From: G963668185 sp965237445
GTDB taxonomy: Bacteria; Chloroflexota; Dehalococcoidia; Lucifugimonadales; G963668185
Assembly: GCA_965237445.1 (NCBI GenBank)
Contig: OZ250142.1
Coordinates: 1-64,000, forward strand
DNA length: 64,000 bases
Direction of reading: 5' to 3'
Part shown: positions 34,578 to 43,852 of the stretch, in pieces
How the letters are laid out: every line of letters begins with the position of its first letter
Numbering within the stretch: the stretch's first letter is position 1
Notes under the pieces: generated by a model
The model's database searches: none
What the model saw: only the letters and a program-made list of their open reading frames with translations
Told to the model about the DNA's origin: nothing
Translations under genes and position numbers: made by a program

Positions 34578-35789
34578 ATGCAAGAGTATCTCCGCAGCCA
34601 AGTCGATTGGCCTCAGGCGTTCCCGCCGGAAGAGTACAAGACCAGAGTGGACAACGTACGCCAGTCGCTCTCAGACAAAGGCATCGACGCAATCTATGTC
34701 ACGATCCCAGAGGACATCACATACCTGACCGCGTACGACATGATCTGGTACCACCTCAGGTGCGTCACCGGCGTGCTCGTCACCGCCGACGTCGAGGGCA
34801 CGGTCTTTTTCGACGGCAAGGGCCACACTACCCTCGTGTCCACAACGCCCGAGATCAGGGAGATCGTGTGGTTAGAGCGCGGAGGCTTCGAAGACAACAT
34901 CACGTCCATCGCCAACGCCCTCAAGGACAGGGGCCTCGCCAGCGGAACAATCGCCTTGCAGAGTTGGAGCTACTCGCCCCACGCGACGGTCATCGAGGCG
35001 CTTGGAGATCGCCTGAAACAGGGCGGCGCCAACGTTGTCGATGGCTCCATGATTGTGGAGGACTTGAGATTCGTTAAGTCGCCCCTCGAGGTCGAGGTAG
35101 TACGGAAGGCGTCCGAAATCGGCGACACCGCCATGGAGGCCGCCCGCGACGCGATCAGGCCGGGCGTCACGGAAACTGAGCTGGAAGGCGTGATAATGCA
35201 CTCCATGATGAGCCAGGGCGGCGGCTACCCCGGCATCAGGACCATGCTCGGCTCAGGGCCGCGAGCCGGTACCCACCACAGCCCGCCATCATTGCGGCAG
35301 GTGCAGCAGGGCGACCTGGTGTTCGTGGACTTTTGCGGCTGCTACCAGCGTTACCACGTGAACGTGAACCGGACCTTCTCACTTGGCGATCCGGACCCGC
35401 GCTGGGTGGACCTGATGGACAAGTCCGCCGGCTGCGTGGACGCCATACTGGCCGCCGTCAAACCCGGCGACCCGCTCTCCAAGGTGCAGAAAGTGGGCAA
35501 CGAGTACATTGACGATGCCGGACTTCGGAAGTGGGTCTGGTTTGTCGGCGGATACGCAACCGGCATAGCCATTCCGCCCGACTGGGTCGGCAGTCACCGA
35601 TTCGGGCCCGGACCAGACGGCGTCGACCGTGCTTTCGAAGCGGGTATGATGCTCAACTTCGAGAACCAGTTCGACGTCTGGGAGGACTGGCCGGGCGGCA
35701 GCGGCGCAGCCTACATAGATACATTCCTAATGACGGAGGAACGGCTGGAGGTGCTCTCGCCCCTGCCCCGGAACCTCGTGGTGGTCTAG
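34578..35789 (+). CDS. M24-family (creatinase/aminopeptidase P fold) protein lacking most metal ligands
   Basis: Residues 1-165 form a creatinase N-domain (GIDAIYVTIPEDITYLTAYD). The pita-bread domain starts at about 170 (DLRFVKSPLEVEVVRKASEI). In metallopeptidases five ligands D, D, H, E, E are required. Here VFVDFCGCYQRYHVNVNRTF keeps the first Asp but has Asn at the second, GGYATGI lacks the His, LNFENQ keeps one Glu, and AYIDTFL lacks the last Glu. Loss of three ligands is what creatinase shows, so a metal-independent C-N hydrolase is more likely than a peptidase. HH in RAGTHHSPPS is near the catalytic His position. It is transcribed alone. Confidence 0.8.
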   Translation: MQEYLRSQVDWPQAFPPEEYKTRVDNVRQSLSDKGIDAIYVTIPEDITYLTAYDMIWYHLRCVTGVLVTADVEGTVFFDGKGHTTLVSTTPEIREIVWLERGGFEDNITSIANALKDRGLASGTIALQSWSYSPHATVIEALGDRLKQGGANVVDGSMIVEDLRFVKSPLEVEVVRKASEIGDTAMEAARDAIRPGVTETELEGVIMHSMMSQGGGYPGIRTMLGSGPRAGTHHSPPSLRQVQQGDLVFVDFCGCYQRYHVNVNRTFSLGDPDPRWVDLMDKSAGCVDAILAAVKPGDPLSKVQKVGNEYIDDAGLRKWVWFVGGYATGIAIPPDWVGSHRFGPGPDGVDRAFEAGMMLNFENQFDVWEDWPGGSGAAYIDTFLMTEERLEVLSPLPRNLVVV

Positions 35790-35844
35790 CCCTTTTCTGA
35801 GGATCGTCTGGACCGCACTTTAGCGATTACCGCAGGGACAGCAA

Positions 35845-36051
35845 CTACACTTCAACTAATGAGATCGCTGTCTGAGGATCTGGGACCGGATCTCCGAGTT
35901 CCCGCAACATATCAACGTGAAGAACCGCAGCTTCACGAATTAGGGACTCGACCTCTTCGGTCGTGTCTCCTGCAGCTACACATCCTGGCAGGTCTGGAAC
36001 ATAGGCCGAGTACCCGTTATCAGTCTTCTCAATGATTGCTGCGTACTTCAT
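35845..36051 (-). CDS. hicB: HicB-type antitoxin
   Basis: The 68-residue product (MKYAAIIEKTDNGYSAYVPD, LPGCVAAGDTTEEVESLIRE) is the partial RNase H-like HicB fold. Its ATG overlaps the TGA of hicA by four bases (ATGA), giving coupled translation. HicB neutralises HicA and usually represses the operon. No added DNA-binding domain is visible. Confidence 0.9.
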   Translation of the reverse strand: MKYAAIIEKTDNGYSAYVPDLPGCVAAGDTTEEVESLIREAAVLHVDMLRELGDPVPDPQTAISLVEV

Positions 36052-36251
36052 GCGCGGTCACTCCTACCCAATCCTGCTTGTTTCAGTATGCTTTCCCAAG
36101 TCTTGGGCGCCAAGTCTTTGCTATTCCTGCCTGCAATTGTGACAGTCCCCGGTAGCGTGGGATGATGGTATTGTCGGTGGCTTCCTCTCGTTCGGACAAG
36201 TCTCCAGCCATTCCTTTCCACAAGTCGAATCGCGTCCCTAACCTTTGGCAT
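36048..36251 (-). CDS. hicA: HicA-type mRNA interferase toxin
   Basis: The 67 residues contain VRDAIRLVERNGWRLVRTRG and SHRQYHHPTLPGTVTIAGRN, a dsRBD-like fold with the active-site His in GSHRQY. HicA degrades mRNA. The start follows GGAGGTGGGAT. The pair lies at the downstream end of the long leftward oxidoreductase series. Confidence 0.9.
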   Translation of the reverse strand: MPKVRDAIRLVERNGWRLVRTRGSHRQYHHPTLPGTVTIAGRNSKDLAPKTWESILKQAGLGRSDRA

Positions 36252-36313
36252 ATCCCACCTCCGCCAGGTCGCTGGTCAAGCGATTCGCAAGACTGGCAGC
36301 AACGGGGGCTGGC

Positions 36314-37462
36314 TTACACCGGCTCCATAGCCATGGTGTCGAAGTCCGAGATGCCAGTCATCCTCGACAGGCTAAATGCGCTTGCATCGAAGCGTGATTG
36401 CCCGTCGACGATCAGCTCGCTCACCATCTTGCCGGCAACTGGGCTGAAAGCGAACCCGCCACCGCCGAACCCCATGTTCACGTAGAACCCCTTGGGAGAG
36501 TCCAGGGCGTCGATAACCGGCAGGTCGTCGGGAGTCCGCGCTATGATGCCGGCCCACGTCCGCAGCACCTTGGCGTGCCGCAGACCGGGGACCATCTCCA
36601 CGAACCGGCTGGCGATGTCGCCGGTCACAAGCGACGAGGTCTCCAGGCCCTGGTCCACCCTGACGTCCTTGTGGACGGCGTTCCAACCGCCGAAGTGCAG
36701 TTGCCCGCTCACCGCCTGCCGGCAGTAGAGCGCGTTGCCACCGAACGTGGCCTTCGTCACGGGCGGCAGCGGCATGGTGCACAGTATCTCGATCAGCACG
36801 GGTCTCGGTGGCGTGCTCAGCCCCACCATCTCGTTTATTAGATGCGCCCAAGGCCCGGCCGCGTTCACCACGTGAGACGCTGATACGGCGCCTCGATCAG
36901 TCTCCACGCCTGTAACCTGCCCGTCTCGAACCCCCACGCCTGTCACTAGGGTATGGTCGTAGACGCGAACGCCCTGTCTGTCGAGCGCACGTCGCCAAGC
37001 CTCGCACGTCAGTTGCGGGTTCGCGTGGCTGCCACCCGGGTTGAACGTTCCCCTCAGCGCCTTGTCGGTGATACCCGGCAGGATGTCCCGCATCTCCTGC
37101 AGGTCAACCACGCGTACCTCCCCTCCAGCCGCGCGAGACGACTCAGCGTTAGCCTCGATCCTGACGGCCTCTCCTTCGGTAAGCGCGATGTGCAGTGAGC
37201 CGCCCTGCACGAGCTCGATCGACTGGCCGAGCTCCTCTTCGAGTCCGGTCCAGAGCGCGGAGTTCTCCACCGCCACGGCGCCTCCCGCCTTGCCTCCTGC
37301 CCCGGCCCATCCGCCGTTGCGCCCGGACGCCTCCCACCCGGGGACTCCCTTGTCTATCAGCACCACGTCCTTGCTGCGTATGGACGTGTAGAAGGCCGTG
37401 GCCATGCCGACCACGCCTCCGCCAATGACCACAACGTCGGCTTCGTCTAACTTGCGATCCAT
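36314..37462 (-). CDS. DAO-family FAD oxidoreductase (sarcosine/opine oxidase beta-type)
   Basis: ADVVVIGGGVVGMATAFYTS is the FAD-binding Rossmann motif, followed by VLIDKG and the EASGRNGGWAG motif of the D-amino-acid-oxidase superfamily. HVVNAAGPWAHLINEMVG and ARTPDDLPVIDALDSPKGFY, then NMGFGGGGFAFSPVAGKM, complete it. The best relatives are the catalytic subunits of heteromeric sarcosine, opine or proline oxidases and HcnC. It lies downstream of a matching FAD/[2Fe-2S] subunit at 37789, so a heteromer is likely. The start at 37462 is chosen over an extension to 37483. Confidence 0.85.
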   Translation of the reverse strand: MDRKLDEADVVVIGGGVVGMATAFYTSIRSKDVVLIDKGVPGWEASGRNGGWAGAGGKAGGAVAVENSALWTGLEEELGQSIELVQGGSLHIALTEGEAVRIEANAESSRAAGGEVRVVDLQEMRDILPGITDKALRGTFNPGGSHANPQLTCEAWRRALDRQGVRVYDHTLVTGVGVRDGQVTGVETDRGAVSASHVVNAAGPWAHLINEMVGLSTPPRPVLIEILCTMPLPPVTKATFGGNALYCRQAVSGQLHFGGWNAVHKDVRVDQGLETSSLVTGDIASRFVEMVPGLRHAKVLRTWAGIIARTPDDLPVIDALDSPKGFYVNMGFGGGGFAFSPVAGKMVSELIVDGQSRFDASAFSLSRMTGISDFDTMAMEPV

Positions 37463-37788
37463 CGTATCTTCACCACGCGCCAAAACTCACAGTTCAAAGG
37501 ATCTTTGTAAAGACTGCTGGATTTCCCTCATCCTATTCTTCTCCCATGTTCGGAGACATTTGCGTAACCTCCTGTGTGGTACGGGGGAACCCCATCCCAG
37601 CCTTCCCCAGCAGACTGGGGAAGGGGCCGGAGAGCCTTGCCCATCACCGAATAGGCAGTTTTGCAAAGGTCTCTATCTTTCGGAGAGGGGGCCAAAGGAC
37701 TGTTGGTATTTCCTCATCCCAACGTTCTCCTTTGTATGCACAAAGGGGCTGGAGGTAGGCATTGCAATGGGCATCGCTCCACTGGCTC
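37463..37788. other. intergenic region with a 10-bp hairpin
   Basis: CCTTCCCCAG (37601-37610) pairs perfectly with CTGGGGAAGG (37615-37624) around CAGA. Two similar AAAG-x-CTG-TTGG-x-TTTCCTCATCC blocks near 37505 and 37690 suggest a duplicated intergenic repeat. No gene is seen. The hairpin may separate the two oxidoreductase genes. Confidence 0.45.
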
Positions 37789-39198
37789 TTAACTCGCCTC
37801 AACGGACCTACCGCCGGACGTAGGCTTTCGCCGATGCCAGCGTATCTTCACAAATTCTTGCTCCTCTTGCGTCAGATGCCGGTTTCGCACCACCTCCAGC
37901 GACACTGGCCTGAACGGCGGCCGATACGAAGCCGGCGCCACCTGGCCTAATGGCGCTCCGGTTAGCTCAGAGACCAGTGCCTGTATCCCCTCCCGGCAGC
38001 GCCTGCCCTGGCAGTGGCCCATGCCGCCACGCGTCAGCCGCTTCACGTGGTCCGGCGTTTTCGGCCCCTCATGTACCGCCTTCACAATGTCGCTTCGCGT
38101 GACAACCTCACACAGGCACACTGGGACGTCGTCGCCGTCGCCGCACAGTGCTCTGACCCACGCCCGGCGGCCTTCAACCCCATCGCCGTTGCCGAGCCTC
38201 GGAGCACTGGGAGACTGTGCCACATCCACTTCGACACCCAGATCGCGCGCCGCCGCCGTAGCCGCCGTCCTGCCCTGGGCCTCGGCCGTCTCCGGATTCG
38301 TAAAGCTCTCGCCCGTCACGCCTGCACAATCGCCAGCAGCAAACATCTGGGGGCGCGTGGTCCGCATCTCTCCGTCCACTCGAGGCGCTAGCTCTCCCTC
38401 CCCCGGCAGGAACTGGAACTCGATTCCGGTCCAGTACATCACGTCCACGTTCGACACAAGGCCAATTGCGAAGCAGACTGCGTCGCAATCGATCTCTGTC
38501 CGGGTAGAAGCCGACGGAACGCCTGATTCATCCAGCTCAGCTATCGCCAGTCCTTCCACCTGCTCTCCGCCAACAGCCTCGAGCACACCGTGATTGGGGA
38601 ACAAAGGAGTTTGCCCAAACTCCTCCGGGATCCAGCGAATGTCTATCACGCCTGCCACTTCCACGCCCGCTCTCTGTGCGCTTGCAACCAAGGTCTGGGC
38701 CAAGCCTCCGCCGCCGAGCACGACTATACGTCGCGCCGCGAAAGCCTGGTACCTGTTTATGAGAGTGAGGGCCGCGGCCGCGCCCATCACGCCCGCCTTG
38801 TCCCAGCCTCGAAAGGGCAGGCAGAGGTCCCGCGCTCCGGACGCAAAGATCGCGCGCCCGTACCGGAGCCGCCATGTACGGTCGTCATCCGCAAGCGTCA
38901 GCGTGTTGTTCGCCGAGCTGTCCCACACGCTTACACCCGGAAGAACTTTCGCGCCCGCCTCAGCCGCCGACTGCAGACCCGCGTTCGCGCTGATCACCCT
39001 GTCCATCATCAGGCCCCGGTCTGACGTCGTGCCGAGGGCCCGCTGACCGAAGAACTGCGGAATGTCCATGGCCATCGAGTCTGCTTCCAGCGGATGCTCG
39101 TCGATGAGCACCACGTCGAGGCCGAGTTCGGCGGCGGTCCTTGCGGCTGCGGTTCCCGCGACTCCTCCGCCTACGACCGCAACTTGGGTGTGCTCCAT
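37789..39198 (-). CDS. FAD/NAD(P) oxidoreductase with BFD-like [2Fe-2S] domain (opine/sarcosine oxidase alpha-type)
   Basis: VAVVGGGVAGTAAARTAAEL is the first dinucleotide motif and IVVLGGGGLAQTLVASAQRA the second, as in Pyr_redox_2 proteins. MFAAGDCAGVTG closes the FAD site. Residues about 360-420 hold VPVCLCEVVTRSDIVKAVHE and GGMGHCQGRRCREGIQALV, the four Cys of a bacterioferritin-associated-ferredoxin-like [2Fe-2S] site. This two-part build is typical of the A subunits of opine, sarcosine and proline oxidases and of HcnB. It is the natural partner of the DAO gene at 36314. Confidence 0.85.
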   Translation of the reverse strand: MEHTQVAVVGGGVAGTAAARTAAELGLDVVLIDEHPLEADSMAMDIPQFFGQRALGTTSDRGLMMDRVISANAGLQSAAEAGAKVLPGVSVWDSSANNTLTLADDDRTWRLRYGRAIFASGARDLCLPFRGWDKAGVMGAAAALTLINRYQAFAARRIVVLGGGGLAQTLVASAQRAGVEVAGVIDIRWIPEEFGQTPLFPNHGVLEAVGGEQVEGLAIAELDESGVPSASTRTEIDCDAVCFAIGLVSNVDVMYWTGIEFQFLPGEGELAPRVDGEMRTTRPQMFAAGDCAGVTGESFTNPETAEAQGRTAATAAARDLGVEVDVAQSPSAPRLGNGDGVEGRRAWVRALCGDGDDVPVCLCEVVTRSDIVKAVHEGPKTPDHVKRLTRGGMGHCQGRRCREGIQALVSELTGAPLGQVAPASYRPPFRPVSLEVVRNRHLTQEEQEFVKIRWHRRKPTSGGRSVEAS

Positions 39199-39248
39199 GT
39201 TCGGGACCCTCTGTTCAAACGTTGTGGAGACGCGGACGGCTCCGGGCT

Positions 39249-39689
39249 CTACGTGCCGTCAATCTGAGACTTCAGACATGCAAAGAACTGGTCCATCAGC
39301 TTGCGGGAGGCGGAGGACATCAACCGCTGCCCCACTCTGGCGACAACGCCGGTGACCTGGGCATCGCCGTCCAGCGCCACCGATGTCCCGCCATTCGCGG
39401 CGCTTAGGCTGAGCCGGCCGTCGCCATGGATCGAGCCACCGGACCCTTTGCCGGTAACGGTCATCCGAAGCGACGACTCGTGCTCCCTGTCCGTCAGAGC
39501 TACGTCCGCGCCGTAATCACCTCTTATCATGCCCATACCCACGGACATCGAGACCCGGTAGTGCGCGTCGTCAACGACCTCGAACTCCTTGCATCCCGGT
39601 ATGCAGTGGCGCAGCACATCCGGCGAAAGCAGTCGCTCCCACACCACACCAGGGGCCGCATCGAAGCTGTAGTTGCCGCTGATCTTCAA
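39249..39689 (-). CDS. coxG: CoxG-like SRPBCC protein
   Basis: KISGNYSFDAAPGVVWERLL is the start of the CO-dehydrogenase subunit G family, and PDVLRHCIPGCKEFEVVDD its second signature. GGTSVALDGDAQVTGVVARV closes the lipid-binding-like fold. CoxG helps attach the Cox enzyme to the membrane in carboxydotrophs. AGGAGAA precedes the start. It follows coxE in the operon. Confidence 0.9.
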   Translation of the reverse strand: MKISGNYSFDAAPGVVWERLLSPDVLRHCIPGCKEFEVVDDAHYRVSMSVGMGMIRGDYGADVALTDREHESSLRMTVTGKGSGGSIHGDGRLSLSAANGGTSVALDGDAQVTGVVARVGQRLMSSASRKLMDQFFACLKSQIDGT

Positions 39690-39777
39690 GTTCTTCTCCT
39701 AATCGAGGCCTCCAGGCTCGGCTGTTTTCCCAGAGCCGATGGCCATTCTATGACACAACCCTAGCTGTTGCGGCGCG

Positions 39778-41115
39778 CTATCCCCTGGAGCGGCGTCCCC
39801 AAAGCGGATGCCTGAACGCGAGAGGAGAATCCGAATCTGCGAGCATTGCGGCCTCCGTACCGTTCCCTGCCTTCTCCTGTGGTTCTTCGTCAGCAACACC
39901 TGACGTTACCGGTATCTGTTGCGGGCGGGCCCCGCGGCGCGTACCTAGATTGCTCAGATGCTCGGCAAGGTCCTCCAGGCTCGCAAGGTTTCCGACTGGC
40001 ATGTGATCGTCAACGTAAGGCAGCACCGCCTGCAGCCCTCTTGTCAGGGGCTCGTACTCCGGCGGACCGAGCAGCGGGTTCAACCATACGAGCCTGTGGC
40101 AGCTCCGCTGTAGCCGCGCCGTCTCGTTTCCCAGCAGTACGGGATCGCCCCGGTCCCAGCCGTCTGAAATGACGACCGCAACGCTGCCCCAACCCAAGAC
40201 CCGCCTCGCCCACCGGTAGTTGAACGCCTTCAACGCCTCCCCGATTCGGGTGCCCCCTGCCCAGTCGGGCACCGACTTGGACACCTCCCTGACCGCGTCG
40301 TCGACGCCGCGATAGGCGAGTTGATTCGTAATGTGCGTCAGCCGCGTCGCGAACACGAAAGCTTCCACGTTTCTCATCCCGCCCTTGAGACTGTGAACAA
40401 AGTGGAGCAGCATCCGCGTGTATCGTTCCATGGACCCGCTGATGTCGCAGATCAGGACCAGCGGCCTCTCCTTCACCTTGCGGCGCCGCTCCGGCAACTT
40501 CAGTATCTCGCCGCCGTACTTCAGGTTATGACGGATGACGCGCCTCATGTCCTGCTCCGGCCCGTTCCCATGCTGCCAGCGGCGCGTTCGACGGGTCCCC
40601 AGGTCCCAGGACACACCCTCCATGATGCGGCGTGCCTCGGCCATCTCAGATTCAGTGTACTCGGCGAAGTCCTTGGTCCTCAGCACCTCGCGTGCGCTGT
40701 AGGTACGGGTGAGCGTGAGCAGGTCTCCCGGTTCTTCAAGGTCTCCATTAACGTCGCTGTTTCCTTCCATTTCGCCATCCGACTTTGGAGGAGCAACAAG
40801 AGGCTGCCTGAAACGGCGCTGCTCTCCTATGCTTCTGAGGTCCAGCCTGGACTTGCGGTCCTTCGGCGCTCGCCAGAACACTCGGAAGGCCTCGTCGAAG
40901 AGTTGCAGGTCCTGCTGGCGGTGCACTAGCAGCGTCCTAAGCGCCAGGGAGAAGTCCTGTCTCCGCCGGAACCCGACGTCTCCCAGGACCTCAACGACAT
41001 CCAGCATTCTGCCGGAGTGGACGTCAAGTCCGAGTTCCCTGAGCACGCGTCCAAAGAGCAGTAGGTTGGGAAGTATGTGTCCTGACGAGGTCTCGTCGGT
41101 AGAAGGCTCGGTCAT
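39778..41115 (-). CDS. coxE: CoxE-like VWA-domain protein
   Basis: The N-terminal half (LLLFGRVLRELGLDVHSGRM) and the middle RIMEGVSWDLGTRRTRRW are family signatures. Then PLVLICDISGSMERYTRMLL carries the MIDAS DxSxS, WAGGTRIGEALKAFN the Thr, and VVISDGWDRGD the last Asp, so the metal site is complete. CoxE works with the AAA protein CoxD in maturing the Mo/Cu or Mo site of Cox-type hydroxylases. Confidence 0.9.
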   Translation of the reverse strand: MTEPSTDETSSGHILPNLLLFGRVLRELGLDVHSGRMLDVVEVLGDVGFRRRQDFSLALRTLLVHRQQDLQLFDEAFRVFWRAPKDRKSRLDLRSIGEQRRFRQPLVAPPKSDGEMEGNSDVNGDLEEPGDLLTLTRTYSAREVLRTKDFAEYTESEMAEARRIMEGVSWDLGTRRTRRWQHGNGPEQDMRRVIRHNLKYGGEILKLPERRRKVKERPLVLICDISGSMERYTRMLLHFVHSLKGGMRNVEAFVFATRLTHITNQLAYRGVDDAVREVSKSVPDWAGGTRIGEALKAFNYRWARRVLGWGSVAVVISDGWDRGDPVLLGNETARLQRSCHRLVWLNPLLGPPEYEPLTRGLQAVLPYVDDHMPVGNLASLEDLAEHLSNLGTRRGARPQQIPVTSGVADEEPQEKAGNGTEAAMLADSDSPLAFRHPLWGRRSRG

Positions 41116-41134
41116 CTACTGTCGGGCGCGCGCC

Positions 41135-42061
41135 TTAACGGCGTCGGCCGCGCCGTCCCTCGCGATTTCGCACGCGGTTGAGGATGTGGCGCACCGGCTC
41201 GCCGCGCACCGCCTCTATGTCCTCACGATACTTCAAGACAATGCCGAGCGTGTCGTCGACAATCGATGGGTCCAGCTCATTCTGGTCCAACGCCACGAGC
41301 GCAGCGGTCCAGTCCAGCGTCTCAGCGACGCCCGATATCTTGAACAGTTCGCCTTCTCGCAGGTCTTGCACGAAGGCCGTTACCTCTTCGGAAAGCTTCC
41401 TGGACGCCTCGGGTACCTTGGCTCTCACGATCTGAAGTTCCTTGCGGAAGTCCGGGTAGTCGATCCAGTAGTAGAGGCACCTTCTCTTCAGTGCGTCGTG
41501 CACCTCGCGTGTGCGGTTGGAGGTAACTACGACCACAGGCCGGTTCTCCGCCCGATAGGTACCCAGCTCGGGAATCGTGACCTGAAAGTCAGACAGCAAT
41601 TCCAGCAGGAATCCCTCGAACTCCTCGTCGGCCCGATCAATCTCATCGATCAGCAGGACCGGCGGTTTGCTCCTGCCGGGATCTATGGCCTGAAGCAGCG
41701 GCCGCTTGATCAGGAATCGGTCGCTGAATATCTCCCCTTGCGCAGCATCGCGGTCGTCGAGGCTTCCGGCGGCCTCCAGCAACCGTATCTCCAGCAGTTG
41801 GCGAGCATAGTTCCATTCGTACACAGCCTGAGAGACGTCCAGCCCCTCGTAGCACTGCAGCCGGATCAGGTCCGTGTCCAGGATCGACGCCAGCACCTTC
41901 GCGACCTCGGTCTTGCCAACGCCGGCCTCGCCTTCCAGAAACAGTGGGCGGCTCAGCTTCAGGGAGAGATAGATCGAGATTGCCAGTCCACGGTCCGCGA
42001 CGTACAACGCATCGGTAAGCCTGCTCTGCAGTTCGTCTATCGAAGCCGGCGCAGTGCTCAC
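41135..42061 (-). CDS. coxD: CoxD-like MoxR-family AAA ATPase
   Basis: PLFLEGEAGVGKTEVAKVLA is Walker A, PPVLLIDEIDRADEEFEGFL Walker B, and VVVTSNRTREVHDALKRRCL holds sensor 1 and the arginine finger region. At 308 residues it is normal. It acts as a chaperone-like ATPase for Cox cofactor assembly. Its GTG start overlaps the TGA of the upstream nuclease-like gene by four bases (GTGA), so its translation depends on that gene. Confidence 0.9.
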   Translation of the reverse strand: MSTAPASIDELQSRLTDALYVADRGLAISIYLSLKLSRPLFLEGEAGVGKTEVAKVLASILDTDLIRLQCYEGLDVSQAVYEWNYARQLLEIRLLEAAGSLDDRDAAQGEIFSDRFLIKRPLLQAIDPGRSKPPVLLIDEIDRADEEFEGFLLELLSDFQVTIPELGTYRAENRPVVVVTSNRTREVHDALKRRCLYYWIDYPDFRKELQIVRAKVPEASRKLSEEVTAFVQDLREGELFKISGVAETLDWTAALVALDQNELDPSIVDDTLGIVLKYREDIEAVRGEPVRHILNRVRNREGRRGRRR

Positions 42062-42918
42062 GGCCTAGCCGCTCCTTCTCTTGAAAGATACCTTTCGCAC
42101 ATATAGTCCATGTATTCTCCGTACTCAGATTCAGGGGCGTTGGGTAGCGGGAGCCGACCGTAAAGGTCCTGGTACGTAAGCGTTAAGAACTCTAGCTCCC
42201 CCTCTATTCGATTGCCGAAGCATTTCATCTCTTTGCTGTGGTACTTAGACTCATCACAGGGCCAATCGTGGTAAAGGTAGTAGAGGCTGAACTTGCCTTT
42301 GCCAAGCTGTGTAGCTAGTCCGAGCGTGTGCTTGAGTAACTGCTCCACGTCTAAGTATTCGAACGTGTACTTGCCTGCACCGATCTCGTCTGCGACTTCT
42401 TGGCATTGATGCAACTCATGCTGCGTCCAAAGGCCCCGGGCGCCACTGAGGTACTTCTCCTCAAAGTTCTCACCAACTCCCTTCCTGCTTAGCCACTCAG
42501 TAAACTTGCTCTCTATGGCAATTGTGCGGTTGGATTCTGACCATAGAACCACGTCAAGATGTGGTGGGCTGCCTCTGAGTCCGGTGCGAAACTGCACCTC
42601 AAAATCCAGCGACTCTACTGTACTCCAATCTACTTCCAGCGCTGACAACAACGGCCATCTATCCTTGTCTGCCCAGTAGCTGAAGCAGTTAACAGCCAGC
42701 GCCGACGACGAATGCAAAGCCTTCATGTGCGCTGGCCCGCGTCCTGTTTCTCGAAGTTCAGAGCCACTTGCGTTGATAAAGGCATTGCGGATACGACCCG
42801 AGAGGCGGCTTTGCAGGTTGTCCTCTACCTTGCTTACGTAACCCTTCTCATCGAACTCGATGCTCTTAGACGCAGCCCATCTCTTTTGTGCGTTTTTGAT
42901 CTCTTCCCGAATACTCAT
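42058..42918 (-). CDS. PD-(D/E)XK nuclease-like protein inside the cox operon
   Basis: The core motif is HLDVVLWSESNRTIAIESKF: an Asp, a strand, then E-S-K, matching the D...ExK site of PD-(D/E)XK nucleases of the PGN_0703-like restriction-endonuclease group. N-terminal SRLSGRIRNAFINASGSELR and the Trp/Tyr-rich C-terminal half fit that group loosely. Base composition is visibly more AT-rich than its cox neighbours. It nevertheless is coupled to coxD by a GTGA overlap and lies 70 bases after coxM. A transferred defence gene lodged in the operon is the simplest reading; the family call is by eye. Confidence 0.6.
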   Translation of the reverse strand: MSIREEIKNAQKRWAASKSIEFDEKGYVSKVEDNLQSRLSGRIRNAFINASGSELRETGRGPAHMKALHSSSALAVNCFSYWADKDRWPLLSALEVDWSTVESLDFEVQFRTGLRGSPPHLDVVLWSESNRTIAIESKFTEWLSRKGVGENFEEKYLSGARGLWTQHELHQCQEVADEIGAGKYTFEYLDVEQLLKHTLGLATQLGKGKFSLYYLYHDWPCDESKYHSKEMKCFGNRIEGELEFLTLTYQDLYGRLPLPNAPESEYGEYMDYMCERYLSREGAARP

Positions 42919-42989
42919 TCCCGAACCTCACGACACGGGGAAGAGTTGAAGCCTGTCGCCCCGCTGCCAATCGTATGTGCCGCTCTGGC

Positions 42990-43850
42990 CTATCCCGCCA
43001 GGGCGTCGATCAGCGCCCTCTTGACGAACACAGCCGCCATCGCCGTTCGGTAGCCGGCTGACGCGAAAACGTCGTCCAGCACATCGTCTCCGATGTCACC
43101 GGACACCGTGGATGCCGCCTCAGCCAGCGCATCCTCAGAGACTCCGCTACCCTGGAGCGCCGCCTCCACAGACGAAGCCCTGAACGGTGCGGGCGTGATG
43201 CCGCCGACAGCCACGCTTGCGCCCGTGCAGGCGCCGTCGGCCACCGTCAGCACAGCGGCAGCGCTGATTACCGCGTACCTGGACGCCGGGTGCTTCAGCT
43301 TCGCGTAGCCCATTACCTGACCGCTCTGCTTTGCGGGCAACTCCACCGAGGTAATGATCTCGTCCTCCGCTAGCGTCGTGGTCATAAGGTCTTCGAAGAA
43401 GTCGGACGCGGCAATCGAGCGTGCCCCGTTCGGGCCGGTCGCGTGAATCGTGCCGTCAAGCGCCGTCACCACAGTGGGCGGGTCCGACGCCGGGTCGGAG
43501 TGGGCGAGGTTGCCGCCTATGGTACCGAGGTTACGCACCGCGGGGTCCCCGATGTCAGATGCCGCCGATGCAAGCATCGGGCAATGCTCTGCAACCACGT
43601 CTGAAGACGCGACCTGCGCGTGAGTGGTCAGGGCTCCAATCCGAATGGAACCAGATCCCGCCTCGACGCCAATCAACTCGGAAATTCCGCCGATGTCTAT
43701 GAGTGCGGCCGGACTTGCGAGGCGCAGCTTCATAACCGGAATCAGGCTGTGGCCCCCGGCCAGTAACTTGGCATCGCTGTTCCCCGCCAGCAGGCTTACC
43801 GCGTTGGCAACGCTGTCCGCACGATGGTAGTCGAATTTGGCTGGGAACAT
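42990..43850 (-). CDS. coxM: Cox-type medium subunit, FAD-binding
   Basis: DAKLLAGGHSLIPVMKLRLA is the first FAD motif and RNLGTIGGNLAHSDPASDPP the second. The C-terminal CO_deh_flav_C domain includes YAKLKHPASRYAVISAAAVL. At 286 residues it is normal. It passes electrons from the FeS subunit to the acceptor. It starts two bases after coxL. Confidence 0.93.
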   Translation of the reverse strand: MFPAKFDYHRADSVANAVSLLAGNSDAKLLAGGHSLIPVMKLRLASPAALIDIGGISELIGVEAGSGSIRIGALTTHAQVASSDVVAEHCPMLASAASDIGDPAVRNLGTIGGNLAHSDPASDPPTVVTALDGTIHATGPNGARSIAASDFFEDLMTTTLAEDEIITSVELPAKQSGQVMGYAKLKHPASRYAVISAAAVLTVADGACTGASVAVGGITPAPFRASSVEAALQGSGVSEDALAEAASTVSGDIGDDVLDDVFASAGYRTAMAAVFVKRALIDALAG

Positions 43851-43852
43851 CC

